From: Parabacteroides sp. PF5-9
GTDB taxonomy: Bacteria; Bacteroidota; Bacteroidia; Bacteroidales; Tannerellaceae
Direction of reading: 5' to 3'
Assembly (NCBI RefSeq): GCF_029893105.1
Contig: NZ_JARXWG010000007.1
Span: 1 to 64,000, forward strand
DNA length: 64,000 nt
Shown piece by piece: positions 8,946-17,218 of the stretch. Both the position numbers and the translations under genes were made by a program. The notes below the pieces were generated by a model that was not told where the DNA came from, made no database searches, and saw only the letters and a list, made by a program, of their open reading frames with translations. Positions within the stretch are counted from its first letter, which is position 1, and each line of letters starts with the position of its first letter.

Positions 8946-9340
8946 TCAATATTAAGAAAAATATTCAATCTGAAGAAAAGGAGAAGATGCAAAATATAGT
9001 GACCAGTGCTATCTTGGCTCCTCTCCTGGCCCTACTCTTTATACACATCTTTGATCATATCAAGTAGACATTCTCTGCTCCTCGCCTGGTCAGGCGAGGG
9101 GGACCGCCGCTTGCGGTGGTGGAGTGGTTGTATAGCGGTAGATAATAAAAATATCCTAATTAACATCTATTGCAAAACAATCTATCTGTCTGATATTCAG
9201 ACTAATCCACACAAGACGACCACTCCACCGCTGCGGGGCAGCGGTCCCCCTCGCCTGACCAGGCGAGGAGCAGAGAATGTCCACTTGCTTATTTTGAAAT
9301 ATTCAATTCTTACCCCCATTGATTATTCATTATAACTCAC
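8940..9340. mobile_element. MITE-like element A with long internal inverted repeat
   Basis: The segment starts GTGAGTTCAATATTAAG and ends ATTATAACTCAC, so the termini are inverted but imperfect. Inside, ~70-bp arms (9061-9130 and 9217-9287) are inverted copies of each other with few mismatches. Each arm contains the near-perfect palindrome CCTCGCCTGGTCAGGCGAGG, so the DNA could form nested hairpins or a cruciform. The GC-rich arms stand out against AT-rich surroundings. No transposase is present. A 109-codon open frame across it is a by-product of the inverted repeat. The terminus resembles that of element B at 44971-45329. Confidence 0.65.
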
Positions 9341-9362
9341 ATCAACTGGTACATTATTCTCT

Positions 9363-10130
9363 TTAAAACCGTCCTCTTTTCAGTTTCACCGACCGGGTAA
9401 ACTCCGACGGATCAATACCGGTAGCAGAGATGGTGAACGAAGAGCCGTCGTATTCCAGTACCGTCGCTTTATCTTTCACGATTTTAAAGACTTTCGAGGT
9501 ATACGATTTTTTGGCCGTATCGGTGATCTTCACTTTATAATTGCCGACAGGGATCTCGTATCCAAACTGATAACCTGCTTCGAGTTCATCGTCGTCGGTA
9601 TCCAATAAATTACCGTCTTCATCGTAAAAAACAAACGAGAGGATACTGCGACTATCACTCAGATTCTGAATAACCAATAAACCGACGCTATCGTCGTCGT
9701 CTCCCGGATCCTCCTCTTCTGCATTGGAACGTGTAAAGGTGAGATTACTCGCCGCTTCGAGACCCAAGATGCCAATAGAGAGTGAATTGACAAAGGTCAG
9801 GGAGAGTTTGTTGTTGATCACTCCGCCCATCGCCAGGATCTCTTCCTGCTCATTGATTAAGATAAGGCGGCCATCGTCGCCCACTTCCCATCTACCGATA
9901 TCATACATCCCCCCTTTGCCCGGTTGAGTGATTCGCAAATCGTAAGCTGATTTTGTGATTTTCAACGTCAGATCATATTTTCCGGAGGAGGCGATCCATG
10001 TTCCGGTAATGTCGTTTTTTCCTTCCACCGGATCCGTCTCTTTATCATTATCCGAACAGCCGGAGAAAAGAAGTCCCATGGTCACACAAAGTAGTGTCAT
10101 TACTGATGTCAATGTTGTCTTGAATTGCAT
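9363..10130 (-). CDS. Surface-type lipoprotein of unknown function
   Basis: This 255-residue protein has a signal peptide with lipobox LFSG before C25, followed by an acidic stretch (SDNDKETD) of the kind that favours surface export in Bacteroidetes. Residues of about 40-135 are beta-rich and look lipocalin-like (GTWIASSGKYDLTLKI...). A DDDD linker near 147 leads to a second beta-rich domain. I do not recognise a named family. It is divergent from the helix-turn-helix gene at 10328, with which it may share control. Confidence 0.7.
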   Translation of the reverse strand: MQFKTTLTSVMTLLCVTMGLLFSGCSDNDKETDPVEGKNDITGTWIASSGKYDLTLKITKSAYDLRITQPGKGGMYDIGRWEVGDDGRLILINEQEEILAMGGVINNKLSLTFVNSLSIGILGLEAASNLTFTRSNAEEEDPGDDDDSVGLLVIQNLSDSRSILSFVFYDEDGNLLDTDDDELEAGYQFGYEIPVGNYKVKITDTAKKSYTSKVFKIVKDKATVLEYDGSSFTISATGIDPSEFTRSVKLKRGRF

Positions 10131-10263
10131 ACGTTATTTTTTTAGGTTAGACATTCAACTGATTCGCTGTGACAAAACTACTTATTGCAAATGGTATCCC
10201 ATACCCCCAGAAGTGGGTGTTTTTACACACAAACCCAAAAGGCGAAAAATGATTGACACTTTA

Positions 10264-10295
10264 TTTCGAAAAACAGATAAAATGCTATACATTTG
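10264..10295 (+). promoter_or_regulatory. Promoter for the gene at 10328
   Basis: TACATTTG (10288-10295) is a perfect -7 box, and TTTC (10264-10267) lies 20 nt upstream in the -33 position. The promoter falls inside the longer possible reading frame, so it supports the ATG at 10328 as the true start. The same TACATTTGCT string recurs at 11391 before the ABC ATPase. Confidence 0.6.
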
Positions 10296-10327
10296 CTTTT
10301 CATATACCTAATCTATTTTACGAAAGA

Positions 10328-11308
10328 ATGTCTCACGACTGGAGAAAGTTACAGGAGAAGTTTATCGCTTTGATGAAGGGTAAGAGTGCCGGGAATTTAG
10401 CCCAGACCATTGCTGAGTTATTACCCTTGGAAAAGGAAGCTATTTACAGACGTCTGCGGGCAGATGTTCCTTTCAGTTTTTCCGAATATGTCACACTCTC
10501 CTCTCAACTGGGGATTTCGTTAGACAGCCTGACCGATTTCACCTCTCCTTATCGCTCGCAATCCTTTCAGTTGCATATCCGCGATTACAGTCAATTTACA
10601 CCGGTAGACTTATACATGAGCGAAAGCTATATCAAAGTCATTCATCGGGCTGCCGACAATCCATACTCCGAATTCGGCATTGCCGCCAATACGCTGCCGT
10701 TGCATATCAGCCTTTTGCATCTGCCCCTTTACCGGGTGTATATACTTAAATGGAGGTATCAGTTTGATATGAATAGCGAGCAACCGTTGCATTATTTAAA
10801 TATCAAAGTCCCACCCGAAGAGGAAGCGACCTATGCCGGTTACCTGGAGGGTATCCAAAGAATTAAATACACTTATTTTATCTGGGATTCCAATTTCCTG
10901 ATGTCGCTGATTAACGACATCAACTATTTTTATGAGATACAGTTGATCGACAAGGAGAGTATGTATCTATTGAAACAAGAGATGGAACGTTTGTTGAATA
11001 CCTTGGAATATTATGCCGACCGTGATATATACAATACGGAGAATAAGGTAGAGATGTATATTTCGCTCTTGAACTTCGACACGACATACAATTACCTCAG
11101 TAGTGGTGATATACATGTCAGTATGAGCACCGTATACGGATTAGGGGCATATACTTCGTTGGAGAAAGAGGCGTGTGACAGCATGAAAAAATGGATACAA
11201 GGGTTGAAAAAAACCTCGACACTGATATCGGGCATCTCGCAGCTCGATCGAATCAGATTCTTCAAACAGCAAAGAGAACTTCTCGAACAACATTTCAAGA
11301 TCGATTAA
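10328..11308 (+). CDS. Predicted helix-turn-helix regulator of unknown specificity
   Basis: A 326-residue protein beginning MSHDWRKLQEKFIALMKG. Residues of about 18-65 look like a helix-turn-helix of the kind seen in Xre/BetR-like proteins (LAQTIAELLPLEKEAIYRRL, then FSEYVTLSSQLGISLDSL). The rest is mostly alpha-helical with many aromatic residues and no membrane segment, so it could sense a ligand or a protein partner. The frame is open 25 codons further upstream, but a promoter lies there, so I use 10328. It precedes the ABC exporter genes in the same direction and is a natural candidate for their regulator. The function is inferred from context only. Confidence 0.65.
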   Translation: MSHDWRKLQEKFIALMKGKSAGNLAQTIAELLPLEKEAIYRRLRADVPFSFSEYVTLSSQLGISLDSLTDFTSPYRSQSFQLHIRDYSQFTPVDLYMSESYIKVIHRAADNPYSEFGIAANTLPLHISLLHLPLYRVYILKWRYQFDMNSEQPLHYLNIKVPPEEEATYAGYLEGIQRIKYTYFIWDSNFLMSLINDINYFYEIQLIDKESMYLLKQEMERLLNTLEYYADRDIYNTENKVEMYISLLNFDTTYNYLSSGDIHVSMSTVYGLGAYTSLEKEACDSMKKWIQGLKKTSTLISGISQLDRIRFFKQQRELLEQHFKID

Positions 11309-11390
11309 TCCGAAGAAAAAATCCAACAGATAACCACCTTTTTCTTTATAAGTTCACTCGCTCACACATGGTTTCCTGCAAAAAAACATC

Positions 11391-11398
11391 TACATTTG
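11391..11398 (+). promoter_or_regulatory. -7 box for the ABC exporter operon
   Basis: TACATTTG matches TAnnTTTG and lies 17 nt before the ATG at 11416. No good -33 is visible. Its context (TACATTTGCT) is the same as at 10288, so the two transcripts may be co-regulated. Confidence 0.5.
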
Positions 11399-11415
11399 CT
11401 GAAAATTTGCAACAC

Positions 11416-12057
11416 ATGGAGAGAAGTTTAGTTATAAGGTCTGTTCAATTCGCTTATAAAAAAGAACGAACATTTAAATTTCCGGATATTACATGTAAAA
11501 AAGGGGAGCATTATCTGATTACCGGCTCTTCGGGGTGCGGAAAAACAACCTTGTTACACCTGATTGCCGGTTTGATAAAACCTGAAACAGGTGAAATAGC
11601 CGTAAGCGGCAAAGATATTACCCAGTTAGGAAACAAAGAGTTGGATCAGTACAGAGGAAAAGAAATAGGTATTGTTTTTCAGAAACCTCATTTTATAAAA
11701 TCCCTGACGGCACAGGAAAATCTTGAAATGGCAGCTTTCCTGAATCATTTGCCCCTGGATCGGCTTCATCTCGAATATCTGTTTGACAGCCTGCATATTG
11801 CCGGTTGCAGAAACAGTAAAACGAATCAAATGAGCCAGGGCGAACTTCAACGTCTGTCCATTGCCAGGGCTGTTGTCAACAAACCTTCGCTCATCCTGGC
11901 CGATGAGCCGACGTCGAGTCTCGACGATAAAAACTGTGAAGAATCACTGAGATTGCTCCAGCAGCAAGCCGAAGCACTCAAGGCCAGTCTGATTATTGTG
12001 ACGCATGATAACCGGCTCATTTCTAAATTTTCCAATATCGTTCGTTTGGAATCTTAA
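11416..12057 (+). CDS. ABC transporter ATP-binding protein (LolD/MacB class)
   Basis: A 213-residue cytoplasmic ATPase with Walker A GSSGCGKT, a Q-loop (VFQKP), a signature motif MSQGE in place of LSGGQ, Walker B LILADEP and an H-loop histidine (VTHD). It belongs to the LolD/MacB/FtsE class that works with FtsX-fold permeases, and the gene 12 bp downstream encodes such a permease. The frame is open upstream to 11191, overlapping the previous gene. I choose ATG 11416 because a -7 box lies just ahead of it and the protein then begins at the usual family position. Confidence 0.9.
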   Translation: MERSLVIRSVQFAYKKERTFKFPDITCKKGEHYLITGSSGCGKTTLLHLIAGLIKPETGEIAVSGKDITQLGNKELDQYRGKEIGIVFQKPHFIKSLTAQENLEMAAFLNHLPLDRLHLEYLFDSLHIAGCRNSKTNQMSQGELQRLSIARAVVNKPSLILADEPTSSLDDKNCEESLRLLQQQAEALKASLIIVTHDNRLISKFSNIVRLES

Positions 12058-12069
12058 AAATTATCTACA

Positions 12070-13428
12070 ATGAATAGTATACGCTTCAATATCCGTCAGA
12101 TTAAATCCCGTCCATTATCTTCTTTACTCAATATCCTTCTTTTTGCTACCGGAGTGACGATTATCTCTTTAATATTTGTACTGAGAGATAGCTTTGAAAA
12201 CCAAATGGAGAAAAATGCAGGCAGTATCGATCTCGTTGTGGGAGCAAAAGGTAGTCCGCTGCAATTAATTCTCTCCGGGGTCTATCAGGTGGATTATCCC
12301 ACAGGGAATATCGATTATCAGGAAGCGATGGCGTTATCCAAAAATCCCCTGATCAAACAAGCCATCCCTTTAGCGCTGGGTGATAACTATGCCGGATTCC
12401 GTATCGTCGGAACAAACGAACATTATCTGGATATTTACCCGGCAGAACTCAAAGAGGGTGTATTGTGGCAGAATGATCTTGAAGTGACTATCGGAGCGAA
12501 AGTGGCTTCACAAACCGGACTGACTATCGGTAGCCAGTTCAGTGGCGAACATGGTTTTCTGGATGGTACGGGACATACCCATGGGGATAATCCGTATACA
12601 GTAAAAGGGATCTTTAAAGCGTCGGGAACAGTGCTCGACCAGTTGATTCTGACCAATATAGGCAGTGTGTGGAAAATCCATGAATCACATGAGGGACATG
12701 ATGATCATGACGACCACGCAGATCACGATCACGACCACGCGGATCACAACCATGGTGAAGCAGAAACCCATGAACACCATGACCATGATCACCATGACCA
12801 TGATCACGACCATGCAGATCACGATCACGCGGATCACGATCATGAAGCCGGTCAGCCATGCAACCACGAGGAGCATCTGGAAACAGAGGGTAAGGAGATC
12901 ACCTCCCTGCTCATTCAATATCAAAACCCAATGGGTGTAATAACACTTCCACGGCTTATTAATCAGTCGACCAATATGCAAGCGGCATCACCGGCTATTG
13001 AAATAAATCGTTTATATTCTTTATTAGGCATTGGCATACAAGCACTCACTTTTATAAGCGGGTTGATCATCCTGATCTCGGCTTTGAGTATTTTTATTTC
13101 GTTGCTCAACTCTTTGAAAGAACGGAAATATGAATTGGCATTGATCAGGGTGATGGGCGGTAGTCGCTTCCGGTTGTTCTCCATTTTATTACTGGAAGGG
13201 ATCAGCTTTGCACTGATCGGTTATCTGATCGGATTTATGATCAGCCGGATCGCTATGATAGCTTTATCTGCCTATACAGAGAATAATTTTCATTATACGT
13301 TACAGGAATGGGTAGCGCCAACCGATCTGTGGCTGCTCCTGCTCTCGCTTGCCATAGGAGCAGTTGCGTCTATTATTCCTGCGATTAAAGCCATGCATAC
13401 AGACATATCAAAAACATTGAGTGAATGA
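12070..13428 (+). CDS. FtsX-fold ABC permease with a His/Asp-rich periplasmic loop
   Basis: A 452-residue permease of the MacB/LolCE type. It has an N-terminal helix (about 15-35), a long periplasmic domain, then three C-terminal helices (about 325-350, 370-400, 420-440). The periplasmic domain contains an unusual stretch, about residues 204-272, made almost only of His, Asp, Ala and Glu (many HDHD and HADHDH repeats), which would bind Zn2+ or another transition metal. FtsX-type exporters do not usually carry this. It overlaps the next gene by ATGA. Permeases of this kind occur in zinc-responsive operons of Gammaproteobacteria (Zrg-like), which suggests a metal-linked role; this is inference. 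Confidence 0.88.
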   Translation: MNSIRFNIRQIKSRPLSSLLNILLFATGVTIISLIFVLRDSFENQMEKNAGSIDLVVGAKGSPLQLILSGVYQVDYPTGNIDYQEAMALSKNPLIKQAIPLALGDNYAGFRIVGTNEHYLDIYPAELKEGVLWQNDLEVTIGAKVASQTGLTIGSQFSGEHGFLDGTGHTHGDNPYTVKGIFKASGTVLDQLILTNIGSVWKIHESHEGHDDHDDHADHDHDHADHNHGEAETHEHHDHDHHDHDHDHADHDHADHDHEAGQPCNHEEHLETEGKEITSLLIQYQNPMGVITLPRLINQSTNMQAASPAIEINRLYSLLGIGIQALTFISGLIILISALSIFISLLNSLKERKYELALIRVMGGSRFRLFSILLLEGISFALIGYLIGFMISRIAMIALSAYTENNFHYTLQEWVAPTDLWLLLLSLAIGAVASIIPAIKAMHTDISKTLSE

Positions 13429-13880
13429 AAAAAATAGTATTTATCTTTTGCCTGATTCTGGGAGGCTTACAAACCATAAATGGTCAAAGACCCATCAACT
13501 GGGAGGCTTTGGCGAATGTGCAGTGGAAAAACGCGTATGTCAAAGTGTTAGACGGTTATTATGCCGTTCCCTCCTTCAGTTCCGGTATCGAATCAATCAA
13601 TGATCATGAGATCTCGATCAGAGGGTATTACGTTCCTATTAATATGGAAACAAATATGTTTGCCTTATCCAAAACACCTTCCAATATGTGTTTCTTTTGC
13701 GGAACAGGTGGCATGGAAACAGTTATGGAAATCGTCGTCAAAGCAGGACACAATGACCTGAAACGCATGCAAACAGATAAATTTTTAGAACTGAAAGGTA
13801 CTTTCGTCATCAACCGGGACGATCCCTATCATCTGATGTATCAGTTGGTCGATGCGGAACTGGTAAAAGTCGTCAGGTAG
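13425..13880 (+). CDS. Small secreted DUF3299-like protein
   Basis: A 151-residue protein with a signal peptide (cleavage near NGQ-RP, residue 20). It has a CFFCG-x-GG-x-E motif (about residues 88-98) and a late-strand pattern (LKGTF...) that resemble DUF3299 proteins. Start and stop of neighbouring genes overlap (ATGA at 13425), so it is translationally coupled to the metal-loop permease. The paired cysteines could bind a metal. DUF3299 proteins accompany MacB-like transporters in zinc-related operons elsewhere, which fits the context. A perfect 8-bp hairpin stem (13871-13878 / 13889-13896) covers the stop codon but has no T-run. Confidence 0.72.
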   Translation: MKKIVFIFCLILGGLQTINGQRPINWEALANVQWKNAYVKVLDGYYAVPSFSSGIESINDHEISIRGYYVPINMETNMFALSKTPSNMCFFCGTGGMETVMEIVVKAGHNDLKRMQTDKFLELKGTFVINRDDPYHLMYQLVDAELVKVVR

Positions 13881-13940
13881 CCATTGCCACCTGACGAAAT
13901 GGAGAGGGGTATCTTCAAAGGGTTTCTTTTATTTAAAGAC

Positions 13941-14045
13941 TTAAATGTAAATCGGATACTCCTTGCCTGTTGCATCTTTTCCCGAACGGCCGATTACCTT
14001 AAATTCAAGCCGTTTCATTAATCGTACAGAAAAACAGTCTGAATC
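13941..14045 (-). pseudogene. Possible remnant of a coding sequence
   Basis: On the minus strand an open stretch of about 34 codons ends ...GKDATGKEYPIYI and includes an ATG at 14018. It reads like a protein (LMKRLEFKVIG) rather than random AT-rich DNA, but it starts after a stop and has no context. I do not recognise the family. The remainder of the 329-bp gap (13881-14209) shows nothing else. Confidence 0.25.
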
Positions 14046-14209
14046 ATGTTTTTATATCCATTGGATGATATAGAAAACAACCTGTGAAGTTTTCAGAAAA
14101 CCCGATAAGAGTATATTGTATGTTATTGAAGAAATAGTTATGCGTATTTAACGCAGATAATTCGTATTTTGGGCACGAAAGTTTTTAGAAAAACAAAAAT
14201 AGATAATCA

Positions 14210-15409
14210 TTGAAAACAATAACATTAAAAAACGCATTTAAGCACCTGTCTTTTATACTATTATCTCCTTTTATATTACTCTTTCAGTCTTGTAGATTGG
14301 GGCCGGTTGTCGATTCGGGAAAATCAAATAACTATTATTATTCAAGAGATAAAAAGTCCGTTATCTGGAGTCCTGATGGAAACTGGTTTGAGTTGGGTTA
14401 TCATAAATTAGAGGGCGTCGATGCGAAATCGTTCTCGGTCTTATCAGCACATTGGAGTAAAGACAAGAACAATGTATACCATCATTATACGGCTTTTCCC
14501 TTAGTGGATATCAATACTTTTCAGGTAATCTCCGAAGATAAGGGATATGATGCAAATCATGTTTATTTAGTCCGTGAGTATCCTTCTCCAAGCACTATTC
14601 AAATAATCGAAGGAGCCGACCCTGAGACGTATGAAATAATGTCATCGTTACAGTTTGCTGATATGCTTTGGGGCGATAGCAACAGGGCGTGGGCAAAAGA
14701 TAAAGACCATGTTTTTCTTCGCGATGTGATTTATACACCGGCCGATGCGGTTACTTTTGAGGTTCTTACCGATGAATTCAGCCGGGATAAAACGAATCTT
14801 TATATTTTGTTGGATACCGAAATGCATCATGATGTGGCTGTTATTCCTGTAAATACTTCCGAATTGAGGCTTTTGCCCGAAAATAAAAGCTATATCCGTA
14901 CCGAAAGCAGTATTTTTATGCGTAAATACTCTTTCTCTGAAAAGAAATACAAAGTTTCGCAAATCTCTATGAATCCTGCTGATACGATTGAATATATAGG
15001 AGGATCGTTTCTGCGAATCAACGATGTCATTTACGAATATGGAGAGCCTATCACTTATTTGGAAAAGCCTATCGATGGACTAACGTTCAGACCTTTAGAT
15101 GGTGACAATGGCAATCTTCTGTTTTTTGCCGATAAGAATCAAGTCTATTTTTACGACAAGCAGCTGGCAGTTTTACCCGGTGCTAATCCGGAAACGATTA
15201 AACAGATCGGCTCACAATATTATACAGACGGCAACCGTGTTTACTGGGGCAGCCAAATTGTTGAAGGTGCCGATCCCCAAACATTTTATTTCGACGAAAA
15301 ACAGTTTAGGGGCGTTGATGGCGATGAACTGTTTGTTAGAGAGAAATCATTGAAAGAGTGGGAATTTGAAGGAGGAGAATGGAAAAGAATTACTAAAAAT
15401 AATCCATGA
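14210..15409 (+). CDS. DKNYY-family-like lipoprotein
   Basis: A 399-residue protein with a lipoprotein signal (LLFQS before C28). It contains repeated units with a W/Y-(S/A)-K-D-K-(N/D)-x-V-(Y/F) core followed by an (A/V)D-x-x-(T/S)F strand, as in HWSKDKNNVYHHY and AWAKDKDHVFLRD. This is the hallmark of DKNYY-type beta-repeat proteins. The start is TTG (14210); no in-frame ATG keeps the signal peptide. Such proteins are often encoded in arrays with ankyrin and other repeat proteins, and here beta-helix and ankyrin genes follow. A defence or immunity role is possible but unproven. Confidence 0.68.
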   Translation: MKTITLKNAFKHLSFILLSPFILLFQSCRLGPVVDSGKSNNYYYSRDKKSVIWSPDGNWFELGYHKLEGVDAKSFSVLSAHWSKDKNNVYHHYTAFPLVDINTFQVISEDKGYDANHVYLVREYPSPSTIQIIEGADPETYEIMSSLQFADMLWGDSNRAWAKDKDHVFLRDVIYTPADAVTFEVLTDEFSRDKTNLYILLDTEMHHDVAVIPVNTSELRLLPENKSYIRTESSIFMRKYSFSEKKYKVSQISMNPADTIEYIGGSFLRINDVIYEYGEPITYLEKPIDGLTFRPLDGDNGNLLFFADKNQVYFYDKQLAVLPGANPETIKQIGSQYYTDGNRVYWGSQIVEGADPQTFYFDEKQFRGVDGDELFVREKSLKEWEFEGGEWKRITKNNP

Positions 15410-15443
15410 GTCGGCGAAGCTACTCATAATTTAATCAATAAAA

Positions 15444-16169
15444 ATGGAAAAAGTATCTTACAATGACGGTAAACCGTCTGCACTTAATGACAACACATAC
15501 AAAACACTGACTGAGGTTATTGCTCCCGAAGTGGCAGATGAAGAGTACAAAATCAGCAGCGTAGTGCATTATCCTTTTGTGGATATGGCAGAAGAGGATG
15601 AAACTCAGGATACGCGTATCGTAAAAGGCAATTTGCATGTATCGGGCATCGAATCGACGAATTTACAAGATTGGAATCTGTACAACCTTATTATCGACGG
15701 CGATTTGATTATCGATGGCGATCTCGATTGGGCTGAATCGGGAAACGGTTCGTTTATCCTTGTCACCGGAAATTTGAAAGCGCGTAATGTGATTATTTGG
15801 GGAAATGCCGAGTTGGTTGTCATGGGCGATGTGGATGTGGAAAACACCATTTTCTGCTTCGAAGGCGACGATGGCGGTTTCTTGACGGTAAAAGGCAATG
15901 TGCGTGCAGGTTTTATCATTTGCACGACTTATTTCAACGTAAATCTCGCAAACCAACCTCAGGGTATTCTTATTGCCGATGATGATGAAGATATTATCGG
16001 TTATGAAGCGGACTACGTTTATCTTGAAGATGAAGACGATGAAGATGACCCGCGGCATTATAACAACATATTTATCGAATATTATTTAGAGGACGGTTTG
16101 ATCAACGAACGGGCATTGCGTGAAGCATTGATTGCCGGTAAACCATTCACAAAAAAGAAGACCGAATAA
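15444..16169 (+). CDS. Beta-helix repeat protein, paralogue 1 of 3
   Basis: A 241-residue cytoplasmic protein without a signal peptide. Its middle (about residues 55-170) is a series of short beta strands of the type V-x-G-(N/D)-L (GNLHVSG, IDGDLIIDGDL, VTGNLKARN, VMGDVDVEN, VKGNVRAG), predicted to form a right-handed beta-helix reminiscent of bactofilin or polymer-forming proteins. A very acidic segment (DDDEDI..., DEDDEDD) follows. The same domain, nearly motif for motif, recurs at 17219-18406 and 18448-19118. It could belong to a polymorphic immunity family; I know no established function. Confidence 0.7.
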   Translation: MEKVSYNDGKPSALNDNTYKTLTEVIAPEVADEEYKISSVVHYPFVDMAEEDETQDTRIVKGNLHVSGIESTNLQDWNLYNLIIDGDLIIDGDLDWAESGNGSFILVTGNLKARNVIIWGNAELVVMGDVDVENTIFCFEGDDGGFLTVKGNVRAGFIICTTYFNVNLANQPQGILIADDDEDIIGYEADYVYLEDEDDEDDPRHYNNIFIEYYLEDGLINERALREALIAGKPFTKKKTE

Positions 16170-16195
16170 AAATTTAAAACCTGAAATCAACAGCG

Positions 16196-17149
16196 ATGGA
16201 GAAACAACCCAAAGAAAAAAACAAAGCGACCATCCTACAGTCATTATGTTATGTAAACGATGATATGTTTGTATTGGCTACTTGTGGTGGGAAATACCAC
16301 CTTATTCATTTCAACCACGATAAGGTGATTGCTGTTTATCCCGCTGCATCGGGAATGTGGCTGGCTACGGCATTTCTGAATCCGGAAGGGAAGCCGACTG
16401 TTGCGCTTGCTGCACAGAGAGGAAATACCCAGATTATCTCGCCCGGAGTTAAACCAAAGAAAATAGTAATAGAAACTGCAGGTACAGGCCCCGGAAAGCT
16501 TGGTTATCTGTCGAATGCTTTTACATACGAAAACGAAGCTTATCTTTCGGGGTCGAACCATCAGTTATATGTTTATCGTGATGGAGTATGGCAAGATGTA
16601 AGACCAAACCTGATTAAAGCTATCGAAGAAAACAGCTATGCTGAGATAAGATTCCGCTCCACACATGATATGACCTTACGTAACGGGAAAGTACTGTTGT
16701 TAGCCAATGAAAATATTTTCGAGGGAGATGGTAATACTTGGACAAAATTCTTTGGGAATAATCATTTCAACGATCGGAAGTATAAAAGCATCGCATATTT
16801 GCCTTCAGAAGAGAGTGTCTATTTATCGGCAGACTACAAATCATTAACCAAAATCAACTCAAAGGGAGAATCTACCGACATTACGATAATAAACCGTGGC
16901 ACAACAGAAATATGGTATATGCAACCCATCGGCGACAAACTATACCTCGAAATGTCGGCACCGGTGGTAGGCGGAGCGAAAGCTATGCTGCTTGAGAATG
17001 ACACCCTTGTCGACGGCTCTCCGATTGGTATTGCTCAAAACCGGCGTATTCACAATGTAAACGGTCAGTTTTACTTTATGGGTGGCAAAACCGGATTGTT
17101 CCATTATGAAAATAATGAATGGATCTCGATCCCGTTGCCGGAATTGTAA
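16196..17149 (+). CDS. Predicted beta-propeller-like protein, function unknown
   Basis: A 317-residue protein without signal peptide or membrane segment. It is rich in beta strands that end in W or Y and alternate with turns (AYLSGSNHQLYVYRDGVWQDV; GKTGLFHYENNEWISIPLP), which resembles Kelch/WD-type propeller blades. It lies 26 bp after the first beta-helix paralogue and 69 bp before the second, so the genes form one transcription unit. No catalytic residues are evident. The fold is inferred from strand pattern only. Confidence 0.6.
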   Translation: MEKQPKEKNKATILQSLCYVNDDMFVLATCGGKYHLIHFNHDKVIAVYPAASGMWLATAFLNPEGKPTVALAAQRGNTQIISPGVKPKKIVIETAGTGPGKLGYLSNAFTYENEAYLSGSNHQLYVYRDGVWQDVRPNLIKAIEENSYAEIRFRSTHDMTLRNGKVLLLANENIFEGDGNTWTKFFGNNHFNDRKYKSIAYLPSEESVYLSADYKSLTKINSKGESTDITIINRGTTEIWYMQPIGDKLYLEMSAPVVGGAKAMLLENDTLVDGSPIGIAQNRRIHNVNGQFYFMGGKTGLFHYENNEWISIPLPEL

Positions 17150-17218
17150 ATCTGCCCGACATGAGATTTACTCATGGAAACGAATAGGTTACGTAAACAA
17201 TAAAAAAACGATACAAAT

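Noticed and set aside
9006-9335. A 109-codon open frame across element A
   Set aside because: It spans both arms of an inverted repeat and its composition simply mirrors the arms.
13871-13896. Rho-independent terminator after the DUF3299-like gene
   Set aside because: The 8-bp stem is perfect but no T-run follows, so I record it only as a hairpin over the stop codon.
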